From Zhengitettix transpicula (Eukaryota > Arthropoda > Insecta > Orthoptera > Tetrigidae): a DNA stretch of 64,000 bases. Below the pieces are notes generated by a model. The model saw only the letters and a list, made by a program, of their open reading frames with translations. It was not told where the DNA came from and searched no databases. Made by a program: the position numbers and the translations under genes. Positions 1-10,632 of the stretch are shown piece by piece. The stretch is taken from contig CM073591.1 of the NCBI GenBank assembly GCA_037074705.1, positions 181,003,432 through 181,067,431 of the forward strand. The letters run 5' to 3'. Positions within the stretch are counted from its first letter, which is position 1. Each line of letters opens with the position of its first letter.

Positions 1-401
1 CTGCAAGGTTTTGATCGAGGTACATTTACGACATCATTCGAGGAAATTTAGCAGCTGTTCGGTCTGAATCTCGTTAAGATTGTTTTTTAAAACAAATGAA
101 CTCCCGTGACAGCATTAAGGTGCATGCTAATTTTCCCACATCGTAAAAATAATTCTATTTTATTGACCTTATTACGTTTAAGACCGGAAATTTTGGTTTA
201 TAAATAGTGAAGTATTCAGTTTTCCCATTAAATTCGATAGCTAAACGAGAATTAATTTCCCGAACTGATATCAGTGAATACATCTGTTTGTCAAATTACG
301 AACGTGATTTATAAATATAATAATTCCGAATATAAGGTAGCATTAGCTCTGTACCCTTAACGTCGGTTTCATATATTGAACAGTAAACTGATGTTAGTTA
401 C

Positions 402-815
402 CTTTCCTCTCGGCCAGTAGCAGCGTCGTTCCTTCTCGTTGAGACAGGCCATCTCCTCGGGCTCGGTGTTGAATTTCCAGTCTATGTCGCTGCCCAGGAA
501 ATTCAGAAACATGGACGGAACCTGGGCGCCCGTGGGTTCGTCCAGGCCCGCCTCCAGCAGCAGAACGTTCCAGTGAGGGATCTCAGATAGACGAGCAGCA
601 ACGACGGAGCCAGCGCTGCCGCCTCCGATGACAATGAAGTCGTACTCAGCGTCGGGACGGCGGCGGCTGGAGGGGCGGCCACAGGGATCTTCTAGGTCAC
701 ACTGGGAGCGGATGAACACCTCCAGTAGACCCATGAACAGCATGAAGGCCGACCCGCCGCATGTTGATGCTAGCGTTGGTCCTGGCGGCGTGCTCACCGG
801 ACAGTTGCAGTTCAT
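402..815 (-). CDS. GMC oxidoreductase (insect glucose dehydrogenase-like), early coding exon
   Basis: This 138-codon exon encodes the N-terminal FAD-binding part of a glucose-methanol-choline (GMC) flavoprotein. Family members oxidise an alcohol or sugar using bound FAD. Seen in the sequence: a hydrophobic leader-like stretch near residues 16-32 (GSAFMLFMGLLEVFI), then the dinucleotide-binding motif YDFIVIGGGSAGSVVAARLSE, then NVLLLEAG with the acidic residue that holds the FAD ribose, then DWKFNTEPE and CYWPRGK. The exon ends in phase 0 at AAG|GTAACT, which interrupts the GMC signature (usually PRGK-V-LGGSS) after its lysine. The start is ATG at 815-813, directly preceded by a good acceptor (gtgtttcag), so there is probably a 5' UTR exon or further upstream coding exon at higher coordinates. 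The 3' exons lie left of the window. Reading frame and G+C-rich codons are intact, unlike the flanks. Family is sure. The exact paralogue (glucose dehydrogenase versus another GMC clade) is not. Confidence 0.93.
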
Positions 816-1000
816 CTGAAACACAATCTCTACGTTAACTGAGGGCCACGATAGATCAGTATATATTCACATATTCTACTGACATTCTTTTAAGGGGTTA
901 TTGACTTATAATTGCGGCGCAGAGCACATGCAAGTTGGCAAGATTGTTGCGCTCATATGTAGTCGATACATTCATACACACACACGCATATATATAGTCT

Positions 1001-1695
1001 TTTCCGATGATGCAGCATATCTATAGCAGGAATGGCGTCACTGGACATCTTGGCTAAGGAATGCCGCAATAAATCAGAAGGAATAAAAACATAGGAAGGG
1101 AATCATTAACAGTGACAACGTCGGTGAAGAGTCCATAAACGACGATGGGCACACCGTCTCATTCCTGACATCCAAACATGGAAAAGGAGAAAACATGGAG
1201 AGTTAGATTATTCTCTAACTCAACTAATGACAGGGCATGGATGGTTTCGTAAATATCTCTATAGGTTCAAGATAGTGGACAGTCCCATGTGCGTGAACTG
1301 TGGTATGGAGGAGGAAGACGTTGAACGCGCTTTTTTCAAATGCCTTCATTCTGAAAATCTAAGAAATATTCTTAGAGACGAAGTAAAGGTTGAAATAACA
1401 CCTGCCAATCTGGTTTCTTTGATGCTGTAGTCAGCAGACAAGTGGAAGGTCATCAGCAAACACGCCGCTATAAAATAAAGGAGCTACGAAAAGTTGAAAA
1501 GGAGAATAGTCCATAATAGGAGGAAGAGTCACAGCTAAGCCGCTTCCTACGAAGAAATACTTAACTGCAGTTCCGTAGGAAGCAATAATTGGTCGTCGAT
1601 AGAAAGGGAGGTGTTTTTTAGTGGATAAGAATCCGCCACTTCCGTGTAGTGCGGACTGCTACCGGAGTCTTTTTGAAGATTTTTCACCTACCCTC

Positions 1696-1717
<22 letters not shown>
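1001..1717 (+). mobile_element. 5'-truncated non-LTR retrotransposon (R1/I-like clade)
   Basis: This is a dead, 5'-truncated LINE. It holds the C-terminal zinc-knuckle end of a reverse transcriptase protein (1149-1430), about 260 bp of 3' UTR, and a (TA)n 3' tail. The 13-mer atatatatagtct occurs at 988-1000, just left of the element, and again at 1718-1730, just right of the (TA)n tail. That is what a target-site duplication would look like, although part of the motif is low complexity. Confidence 0.75.
1149..1430 (+). pseudogene. Reverse transcriptase C-terminal fragment of a non-LTR retrotransposon
   Basis: The frame reads LIPDIQTWKRRKHGELDYSL, then TQLMTGHGWFRKYLYRF and SPMCVNCGMEEEDVERAFFKC. 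This is the conserved end of R1/I-type pol proteins: a W-x-x-RKHGE block, TGHGxFxxYLxRF, and a C-x2-C...H/F...C zinc-knuckle. Upstream of about 1149 the same protein continues only in other frames (around 1030-1075 a segment resembling LDILAKECRNKSEG), so the copy is frameshifted. The segment ends at TAG (1428-1430). It lacks the catalytic polymerase domain and cannot be functional. Confidence 0.82.
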
Positions 1718-1730
<13 letters not shown>

Positions 1731-2091
1731 GGAAAGAGATACTGTGAGCGGCTGACGTTCCTTATTTAAGGATATGCGGTCATCTGGTACGAAGAGAAAT
1801 ACTATTTTCACAATTTCATAATGATTTTTACTTTTCGGTGTGGCGACGCCAACTCTCAATTTTAAGGTAAGTCAGTCAACCTCAATTTCTCAATCCTGTC
1901 CATATTAATTAATTATTTTGACAATGTTATGCCATCATTAGTTGCTATATATGCATACAAATCTATCAATAGATAGATAGAAACAGAGCTTTGCCGAAAT
2001 ACAACCTAAATATACGCAACTGCACAATTTCGCGTATTTCGTAATGCGGAAAATGTTTTTATTTTTTAACACGGGGGCTATTGGACTCAAA

Positions 2092-2270
2092 CGTGACCTG
2101 CGTCCATTTTAGGACAAAGAAAGGACGTTACAATGGACCCGCGAACAAGGAAGCGTTATTCAGGGTGACTGACAGCTTCGAGTGACAACCAAAAATATTA
2201 GGTTCAACAAATTGAATCCCGGAAACATCTGTTTAGCAGACGGGGACACCAAAATTTCACACACTTGAGA
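2092..2270 (+). repeat. Dispersed unclassified repeat, copy 1
   Basis: This segment is a diverged direct copy of 7897-8069. Shared blocks, in order, include gtgacctgcgt, tttnaggacaa, caatggacccgcg, gacagct, attaggt, and ggaaacatct. It holds no open frame. The family is not recognised. Its ends are set by where the match to the second copy stops. Confidence 0.6.
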
Positions 2271-2357
2271 CAATTCCGTCTATCTGTAAAAACAATAAAT
2301 TTCATTGGCTACCATCTTGGCTGAGGCCAACCAATTACATTCAAACAAAATTATTAG

Positions 2358-2413
<56 letters not shown>

Positions 2414-2461
2414 ATATATATGTGTGTGTGTGGTGTGTGTGTGTGTGTGTGTATGTGTGTA
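2358..2461. repeat. Compound (CT)n-(TA)n-(GT)n microsatellite
   Basis: A run of CT dinucleotides of about 50 bases is followed by a short TA block and then about 45 bases of GT with two interruptions. It is non-coding low-complexity DNA. Confidence 0.95.
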
Positions 2462-4205
2462 GATTGGCTTTTCTTGCGCTCAGGAACACTCCGTACTTAT
2501 GAGCTGTATCAGTGATTCTCATGATTTGAAATTAAATTAAAATATTGATTTACAAAAAAAATATAGTTATTTATAGTGTTTTACATTTTTATTCTTCTGT
2601 AAAATCTGGAGGGATACACCAAGCACTTGATTATAGTACAAGTCAGCATCGACGGCGTCTGGCGCAAAATGGTGTAGGTGAGAGGAGATAGCCCGGAATA
2701 AACACATACACCACAACTATCTAACGCATCTGTGACGACTAAACTGCGGGGCCAAAAATGTGATGTGCATTCTAGTCGGCAAAAAACACTACGTGGACGT
2801 CGATTTTATAAATGTTGTTCGAAAATTCCCCTTACCTATAGCACTTGTAGAGGGGACTGAGTAGATCATGTTTTGAATGTCAGGAAACTTGCCGTTTTCG
2901 TGCTACAAGCATTTCAAAACTCCATGTGTTTGTGTCGTACATTAAAATAACGGGTCTCGTATGCACATCATCTTCTTACAAGTATTGGAAGCTGAATCAC
3001 TGAACGTTCCATTTAACTAATTCCTAATCCTTCTTGTCCTTCTTATTCTCGAGCAGTGCTGCAGATAATGTTCCTTTTTTAAAAAATATGTTTAAATTGA
3101 GAATTTACGTATGCTCGTTTTATATGATTTGATTTTAGGTAGTATCGATTTTGTATTTAAAATGATGCGAAACATGTTATCAGCACAACGGCAATAATAA
3201 ACTGATATGAAATTGTGTTAGAAAGACATAATCACGAAAAACAATTTTAGCAAAGAAAGGTGTGAGACGACGTCCCGTCGGGCGAACAGAGATATGGTTT
3301 ATAAAAACATTTATTACAAGAAAAATGAGTTGCATTTAAAATGGAATTAATGATACAAGAACTTCCTGAAACCATACACCATTCTACTAGTCTTGTTCGA
3401 TTTTATTAATCGATATCAGGGTGTTTGCTGTTGTAGTTTCATACACCATTCTTTCCTCTCCAATTTCTTCGTGTATAGTTATCTATTATGCTCTGAAAAA
3501 AGTCTAACCGCAAGTCTTTCCAACCCCCTCTCATTTAGTGTTGTACATTATTGATAGAAACGTTAGTCTTCATAATTAAGGAACTTTACTAATATGAATA
3601 TCATCTCATCTTATTCCGCTCCTGCAGGCCCTGGGTTTATTTCTATTACCAGTAACTAATATAATACCTATTACGAGTAAAACAGTTTTAAATAAAGCAA
3701 TTTTGCCGGCCGCTTTAAGTGAGCCAATCACAAAAGGCCAAGTTCCTCGAACACGAAACATCCATTTCAACTGCTCAGCAGCTAACTTAAATAATGCAAT
3801 AAAATTATTTGATTATGCGTGCTTTGATCCGGAGCCTTTGCATTTGTAAGTAAACGTTCCACCAACACAGTCACACTTCCTAGAAGGGATTTATTGAAAT
3901 GATTAAATGTATTGGCTGAGTGTGGAATAAATCGTATGTCAAAAACTATGTAGTAGGCGAAGTCTTTATATTTCGGGAGTTATCTTCTCTGAAGCAACAT
4001 TTCGCCACGTTCCTCCTCTGCACTCCGCGGGAAAGCATATAAAATGGATAATTTGTCGCTGCTTGTTTTAAGAGAAAACATCCGAAATCAGCTATTAGTC
4101 TTGTCCGATTTTATTAATCGATATCAGGATGTTTGCTGTTGTAGCTTCATTGCAAAGTCGACATAAATTTATCATATCCAAATATTAAAATTAACTGCAA
4201 TATAA
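2462..4205. other. Non-coding AT-rich stretch with one short direct repeat
   Basis: No gene is seen. The one structure noted is a direct repeat of about 55 bases, 3388-3442 and 4095-4150, sharing tagtcttg, cgattttattaatcgatatc and tgtttgctgttgtag, spaced about 705 bases apart. The first copy is flanked by two versions of catacaccattct. The pair could be the outer traces of an old insertion or a segmental duplication. Confidence 0.5.
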
Positions 4206-5556
4206 TCTTATAAATAAAAAAGAGTGTATGTATGTTTGTATGTTTATCATCGATATTAGCGTGGAATAAATAAATGCCGGGACCATTGACGTTGATAGTA
4301 TTTCTACCGATGTTGTTTGTAGGCATGATAGGGGTGGGGCTGGAGGGGATTTCCTTGAAAACAACGGGAAAACAACCGAGATTCGAGTCAAATCGAAGGT
4401 AATGGATGTCCCTGAATTTATTTATGACAATCTGGACAACGCGCGGGTATCGGCTGGGTTGGGATGAGTTGACCGGCTGTGTTTTGCGTCGATTAAATAT
4501 ATTTCGGGATGAATTACATTAATAAAATTTCCCTACATGTTCTCTGTGTATAATTTCAACCCCTTTCGGACTCATAAGGGTGTACATTTAAGGATGGGCG
4601 TGAAGTAGCATTACATAAAAAGAAACCAGAAACTGTCGGGATTGTCACTGAGTTTAATTAATTTCCTTAAAAATAACGGGAAAACAACCGAGATTCGAGT
4701 CAAATCGAAGGTAATGGATGTCCCTGAATTTATTTATGACAATCTGGACAACGCGCGGTTATCGGCTGGGTTGGGATGAGTTGACCGGCTGTTTTTTGCG
4801 TCGATTAAATATATTTCGGGATGAATTAGATTAATAAAATTTCCCTACATGTTCTCTGTGAATAATTTCAACCCCTTTCGGACTCATAAGGGTGCACCCT
4901 TAAGGGTGGGCGTGAAGTAGCATTACATAAAAAGAAACCAGAAACTATCGGGATTGTCACTGATTTTAATTATGACATTAAACTTGACCGTTTAAGTCCC
5001 CGAAGCGGGAGTGGTCGGGGGTGAAAAATTTCAAACATGTTAAACGGTCGATAATTATTTCCTGGGGTTAATTACTTTGAAAGTATTTATACCGATGTTG
5101 TTTGTGTATAATTTAACCCCTGTGAGGGGAGCAAGCTTAGGGGTGGGGTGGAGGTACGTTAAATAAAATCCCGCAAAAACAATCGAGATTCGAATCAATT
5201 CAGAGACTATGAATGTCGCTGAATCTAATTGTGACAACCTGGGAAACGCGACGGGTTTGGGAGGTGTTGGGCGGGGGAATAAATTTTCAGACAATGTAAT
5301 CGGCCGATTTTTGCGTGGAATACATTGTTTTTCATTATCGCATATTTGTGGGGGTGGTCATCTTCTAACATGTAAAAACTGGCGATATATTTAGTCAATG
5401 ACTTCATCCCCCTTCGGCATGGGCGGGGAGGTGAACACATTTAGGGATAGGGTTCGAGGAGCTTTACATAAAAATAGCGCAAAAGTAACCAAAATTGGAG
5501 TCTTATGGATGGTTATAGATAAATGACATCTCGGGCAACGCCGGGCACCCAGCTAG
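4206..5556 (+). mobile_element. Non-autonomous Helitron-like element (copy A)
   Basis: The element begins TCTTATAAATAAAAAAGAGT and ends CACCCAGCTAG. It is flanked by A on the left (4205) and T on the right (5557), the A|T target expected of Helitrons. A short hairpin (ctcgg-gcaacg-ccggg, 5532-5545) lies 7 bases before the terminal CTAG. No transposase frame is present. Inside, a unit of about 310 bases is repeated twice (4371 and 4683 mark the same motif, aacaaccgagattcgagtc). It is nearly identical over long tracts to the inverted copy at 57777-60989. Classification rests on termini and target only. Confidence 0.7.
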
Positions 5557-6771
5557 TGTTATATACATCTTAATTATATAGATATAGATTGATGGTGAAT
5601 AATGGAGTTAATAACCAAATTAAATGGTTAAAGAACCAATAATATTTCAATTTTACAATACGAGGGTCACTGCAAATGTAATACACAACATTTACTCGTA
5701 TTTTAAAATTACGTTTTCATCCTACAGCTTTCCTATTTTTTTACAGTGTGCAGATACAATTCTTAGGAACAAATTTTTTCAAATAATCTCCATCTTTCTC
5801 AAACTGCATTACGCTACCTTGGAACTAGGGCTTGTATACCAGCATGATAAAATTCTGAAGCTGCGAGGATTATCCCGAATATTGGCGTGCCCTCTTTCAC
5901 CTCACCGACTAACTGTACTGCGATAGACAGCAGCGTCTCCATACATCCTTTTCAACCTCTTCTGGGTGCTTCACGAGAACGGGATGATATAAATTTAAAT
6001 ATGAGCGGGAAGAATGTACCTAGGAACTCCCTAAGTTTCAAAGATGTTCAATGAGAAATAACTTTAAATGAAATTAGTCACTTTTGGAGTGACATTCGTA
6101 TATAAGAATTCTGTGTATAAAACTATCAATATATGATGATCCGCGTCGCACAAACAACTGAGAAAGAGTAGCTTGTAGTTAAATAATACATTCCTGTTAT
6201 ACAGTTGGTCAGAATAATGGATTTGTTATAATAAGTTTGTGCTGATTCAGGAAATATTTAAATAAGAATACCTTCATTAAATTTAAGTAAATGTGTAATC
6301 ACAGCTCCAATGTATCTCTAATATTCAAGAACGTAAAATGTAGATATTATAATTAAATGATTGATCTAATTTTTAACAATACTCTGAGGTATTCATGGTT
6401 CTTTTTGCTCTGTGACTTACATTGGAAATCACTATTTCAGCAGCTTTGAAAAAGTGAAGCCAAATTTCACAGAACAATTGATCACGAACCTTGAAAGGCA
6501 GATGTTCACAATGTACATACAAATGTTCCATTTCTCTTCGTTCCATTCAATGCCCATAACGGCGCTGCTGTTTATTTACAAGAAAATGACATCACTGAAG
6601 AATTCGTTTTGCGCACTGCAGTTTCCGAAGAGTACCAGGTGTATCAACTTAAATTCGCTGTTTGCTCATGGATGGTGTTACTGATCATAAGCTATATGAA
6701 CACGCCATTCTTTTTTTAAAACAGTTTGTCATCTGTCAACAATAGTTACATCGTCCGCGAGTCCAAATCGC
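5557..6771. other. AT-rich stretch, nothing recognised
   Basis: It contains open frames of up to 100 codons (5624-5926 and 6412-6684, both +), but their composition follows the AT-rich background and no domain or motif is recognisable. I take them as chance. Confidence 0.5.
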
Positions 6772-7225
6772 TCAGGACGGAAGACGATGCTGTGCGTTTG
6801 GTGGGATCAGCAGGGTATTGTCTTCTATGAACTGTTTAAACCCAGTAAAACTCTGAATGTCCATCGCTACCACTAACAACTGATCAAATTGCACCTTGCT
6901 CTGCGTGAAAAATGGTCGGATTATCAGCAAAGACATGACAAGTTGATTTTCCTCGACGAGAACACAGCATCGCACACGGCAACAACGGTCTGAAACTCCT
7001 TGGGAGGTGCTACGCCAACAGACCTGGCATTTTTTCGTCTATGGGTCACGTGTTGGCAGAGAAGCATTTAGGTTTGTACGAAGATGAAAAAAAGGCTTGA
7101 TGAGTGGTTTGCCTCGAAAGAGAAGGATTTTTTTGGCGTGGTATCCACAAATTGCCCGAGAAATGGTAAAATTGTGCAGCTAGAGAAGGACGGTACTTTG
7201 AATAATTATTTTGGAATTTTATGAA
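6772..7225 (+). pseudogene. mariner-family transposase relic
   Basis: Read in plus orientation with frameshifts, the segment gives MLCVWWDQQGIVFYELFKPS, then LALREKWSDYQQRHDKLIFL and DENTASHTA, then RLDEWFASKEKDFF. These follow the order of the mariner catalytic core: the WWDxxGxxYxELL block, the second catalytic Asp in the (H/E)DNAxxHTA context, and the C-terminal WxDEWxxSKxxxFF block. In-frame stops and at least two shifts disable it. The first catalytic-Asp region (DET) is missing or unrecognisable upstream, and no terminal inverted repeats were found by eye. Confidence 0.8.
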
Positions 7226-7599
7226 AAACCCATGTGATTTTCTGACTAAAAAAAGCGAATCTACCTGATAAACCTTTTAATAGCGTGTCATAAAGCAATC
7301 TACAAGTGGCATAAAAGATTATATGGGGATGGTTGTATATGAAAAAGGAAAATCACTAATCTATCTAGAACATCAGATAAAAACGTTGAGCCTATTCAAT
7401 TTTTTTTCGAAAGTGGTTCTTCGAAATCAATAAAACAGACAATAGTTGTTTGAATTCCTTAAAGGTTCTAAAAAAAGTCTACATCTGAAGCCGTAAGATC
7501 TGCAGTTACTTTAAGTATTGCATTCTGGCGATCAAAGCAGAAGGTATGATTTGGAAGACGGTTTATTTTCAGAACAAATAATCTTTTGGTTGAATAAAC

Positions 7600-7862
7600 T
7601 ATCCATCTACTTGGAAAACTTCGTCACTCGCCGAAACTATGCCTTTCACGCCATTTCTGTGAGCAAAGTATATCGACCTTATTATTTACGGAGCATTCTA
7701 TAACTGGAATTTTTCATATCTGGAAATGTTACAAAACTGGTTTTCACAACTTCAAGCAGATCGGAATGATTTCATTTTCATGCAAGACGCATCTCCCCTC
7801 ACTTCCACTTCGAGGCACGGAGTTAACTGCATCACTCAATTCCAGGACGATGAATTAGTATT
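7600..7862 (+). pseudogene. Second Tc1/mariner-superfamily (IS630-type) transposase relic
   Basis: The frame around 7635-7695 reads ISVSKVYRPYYLRSI. After a shift it continues LEMLQNWFSQLQADRNDFIF and MQDASP. This matches the order in the insect transposon family whose core reads roughly kVYGPFFF...TGxxYLxMLQ...DFIFQQDGAPPH, so MQDASP would hold the second catalytic Asp. It is a different lineage from the relic immediately upstream (6772-7225). Both point the same way, so this could be one insertion inside or beside another. Confidence 0.6.
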
Positions 7863-7896
7863 GTATTTATTGATACAGTAACGTGAAGCCGTTGTC

Positions 7897-8069
7897 TGAC
7901 TCAAATGTGACCTGCGTTCCTTTTGAGGACAATGGACCCGCGCACAACAAAAAGGCATTAAGGGGTGCTTGACAGCTACAAGTGAATGCCAACATTATTA
8001 GGTCTAGACATTTGAGTTCTGGAAACATCTTGTTCGATGACGTACACACAAAATTTTAAGCATTTGGGG
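7897..8069 (+). repeat. Dispersed unclassified repeat, copy 2
   Basis: Diverged direct partner of 2092-2270, in the same orientation. It has shorter spacing inside (several small deletions relative to copy 1). No coding content. Confidence 0.6.
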
Positions 8070-8737
8070 ATGTGAAGAGTCGAAACCAGAGGAGAATGGA
8101 GAAAAATGTAGCAGTCGGTGACCAGTCACAGTCCAGGGTAGTCGGGTCTAACTCTCGAACCCAGTAGTAAACGACTTACCGCAAAGTTGAGAGAGCGCAC
8201 CATGCGTCCAACGCCGACCGATGATGTACTCGGCAGACGTCCACCAGTCACAAAAACAGCTTAAGATCGCACATCACCTATTCTGTTTAGCAAGTCTTGC
8301 GAAGACAGAGTCGTCAGTTTATTATACTAAATACAATTGAATTTTCCATGTTGCGGTTCACCCCACGAAGTACATAAGCCCCCTGAGATAAAGATGAAGT
8401 TGTTTTAATGATTTGATTGCTTCTTTTTTATGTTAAATCAAATTTTTAATGTTTTTTACCATTATATTATTCTATTAAATGAGTTAATTATCTCTTTTAA
8501 TGAAACCCCACCCAAGTAGTAAATATTACAGAAGAGGTGAGATCCTTGTTCCTTTTCTGTGATATTCCACACCACCAGGTCTTACTCCCGTTGGGTTAAC
8601 CACCTATCTCTGATACTTTTCAAGAACTGCAATCTCGAATTCTTACTGTCATCGACTCAATAACTTCGTGAGCTGCAACAAAAACTACTCACATTGACTG
8701 TGAACTGTACCATCTTTCTCTACCCAATGATGTTTAA

Positions 8738-8807
8738 CATGTGTATAAATTGCTCTCGGGTTTCTTCACTCCAACCCGGTTGGAAACCCGAGAGTAATTT
8801 ATACATG
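8738..8807. repeat. Foldback repeat FB1
   Basis: Inverted arms of about 25 bases: left 8738-8764 and right 8783-8807, pairing over gtataaattnctctcgggtttc. The loop is 18 bases. The arm core (ctcgggtttc) is shared with the foldbacks near 41906 and 30713. Confidence 0.75.
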
Positions 8808-9777
8808 CCGTTCACCGGGAATAGGTTTAACGTGTGTTTCTGTATCTCAAATCGTGAGAAATAAAGCTTGTAAGCTGATCTTAGTTTGGGTAGTTTATAT
8901 TATCGAAAACGCAACTTCGGACATACATAAGTTGTAAACAATTTGGCAATGTAAAAATATTTCCAACTGAGGTAAAAAGGAAAAGACTTGCAATGCAATA
9001 TGATGTGATACTTGCTTTGCGTAATTTGTGATCGTATTTAACAAACTCGTTCCAGGTTACCTAGATTTCGTAAAATGTAAATGCTACACGTGCACCCGTA
9101 ATAACTAGTTCCAAAAGACTTGCGTCAATACGTTGCCAATCAAATAAATGGAATTTTTTCATGAAGCAGCATTGACTACATACATAAGGGAAGTTAAACA
9201 ACTCTGCTCGTGTTTAACGTATTTTTGAAAGTTTTATGTGTTTATTGTAACCATTAACGGTGGATAAGACCAGTTCTATTTATTTTATCGTGTGTGAAAT
9301 TCTGTTCACAGGAACTTAGGTTCGATACGAAATGCAGATCAAAAAGATTACTGAAAACGGGCTTCAAACTATTTTATGCAAATACAGTGATTTTATGTAT
9401 ATTCAAATAACTTTAACAAATAGTATTGCAATGCTTAAATAACTTTTAAGTGATTTATATCTTGAAACAATCACATTAAAAAGACAGTTGCATGAGATTC
9501 GATTTTTTGAATTAAGAATAAGTTTAAGATATTATGTACTCGTATTCTAAAGTAGAATCGTTTATGTAAGTACCTTTCATTCAGGTGAAATATAAGAACT
9601 CGCGCCAAATATGTTTTATATACTCACCACTAGAGAAGAGAAACATAAAACAGATCAGTGGGTTAATGTTACTGGAAGGTTTTAAGCTTTGAATTGCTTT
9701 TCATAAAAGCTAGGAATGATAAATAATTGATTATATGTTTAATTTTCAACGTATACTCCTCTTATCTCGATAAACAC
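8808..9777. other. AT-rich stretch, nothing recognised
   Basis: No open frame with unusual composition and no repeat recognised by eye. Confidence 0.5.
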
Positions 9778-10455
9778 ACTTCCCAGCGATGTTCAATAAC
9801 TTCAATACCCTGAGAGTAAGAACCAACGACCTCCATCAACCACAGACTCCATCTTACATTGTTGACAAATCATTTTCTACCGATACATTTTTACAAGTTT
9901 TCAATGAGAAAATAATCCGAGGGAGCTAAATCTGCCAAATAACGTTCGTGAGGAAGTAATTAATTGATTCGGCTATCTTGATAATAACAGGTGCGTTGTC
10001 GTGAAGAAACACTTTCTTTTTCACAAAATGCGGTCACTTTTTCTAGCTGTCATTAGTTAAACGCTGTAATTATATCACTTAATACCCGACGTTGAATGTT
10101 ATTCCTCTTTGAAGATATTAAATAAAAATTATTTAAGACGCCATGACCTTGCCAGATGATGGAACTGTCTTCCTCTTCTTTGGAGGGCATTCTCCCCATA
10201 CATTCAATTGTTTTCATTGTTCCTTCGTCTCAGAAGTGAAGTGATGGACTAATGTTTCATCCATGGTTATGAACCGACGCAAAAACTCGGCTCTATTACT
10301 GTGACATCGCCGAACGGAAGCTGTTTTTGTTCCAGTGCAAGAAAACGCGGAATCCATCTTGGTTATAACTTTCTCATGTGATGTTTGGCATTTTTTAAAA
10401 TGTCTGCTAGCTCGCATACTTTAAATAGACGGTCATCCAATACCATTATGTGGAT
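9778..10455 (-). pseudogene. mariner transposase relic (DD34D type), copy M2
   Basis: On the minus strand, starting near 10450, the translation reads MDDRLFKVCELADILKNAKH, then EFLRRFITMDETLVHHF (first catalytic Asp), GECPPKKRKTVPSSGKVMA, then KKKVFLHDNAP (second Asp) and a decayed LAPSDYF-like segment (third Asp). The tail resembles the GIEVIEHRWE end block. The order and the DET / HDNAP / APSD motifs identify a mariner. Multiple stops and frameshifts make it inactive. Copy M3 at 23222-23925 has the same layout and orientation, but its DET motif is lost. Confidence 0.85.
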
Positions 10456-10458
10456 TTT

Positions 10459-10588
10459 CGTCCGCTAGTGGCAGTAGACGTATCTTATCCCCGTAGTGTT
10501 TGTTTCCCGTTCGACGTGTACGAAATTTGGTCAAAATTGATCCACGGATGTACATTCGTATGCGGAACATACATAAATATACACAAGC

Positions 10589-10589
<1 letters not shown>
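10459..10589 (-). mobile_element. Fragment of the Helitron-like family
   Basis: The 5' part of the family, seen in inverted orientation: gtagacg...cccc...gtgtttgtttcc..., then acgtgtacgaaatttggt and gaacatacataaatatac. It matches the unit around 60800-60960. It directly abuts mariner M2 on the left and a (TA)n tract on the right, so it is a truncated remnant. Confidence 0.65.

Positions 10590-10629
<40 letters not shown>
10590..10629. repeat. (TA)n microsatellite
   Basis: About 36 bases of pure TA that immediately precede the TGTAAT-family element A. Confidence 0.9.

Positions 10630-10632
<3 letters not shown>

Noticed and set aside
5055..5294. A 79-codon minus frame that recurs at 58034-58273 with almost the same protein
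   Set aside because: The identity comes from the shared Helitron-like DNA. Other frames of the same DNA are equally conserved, and no domain is recognisable.
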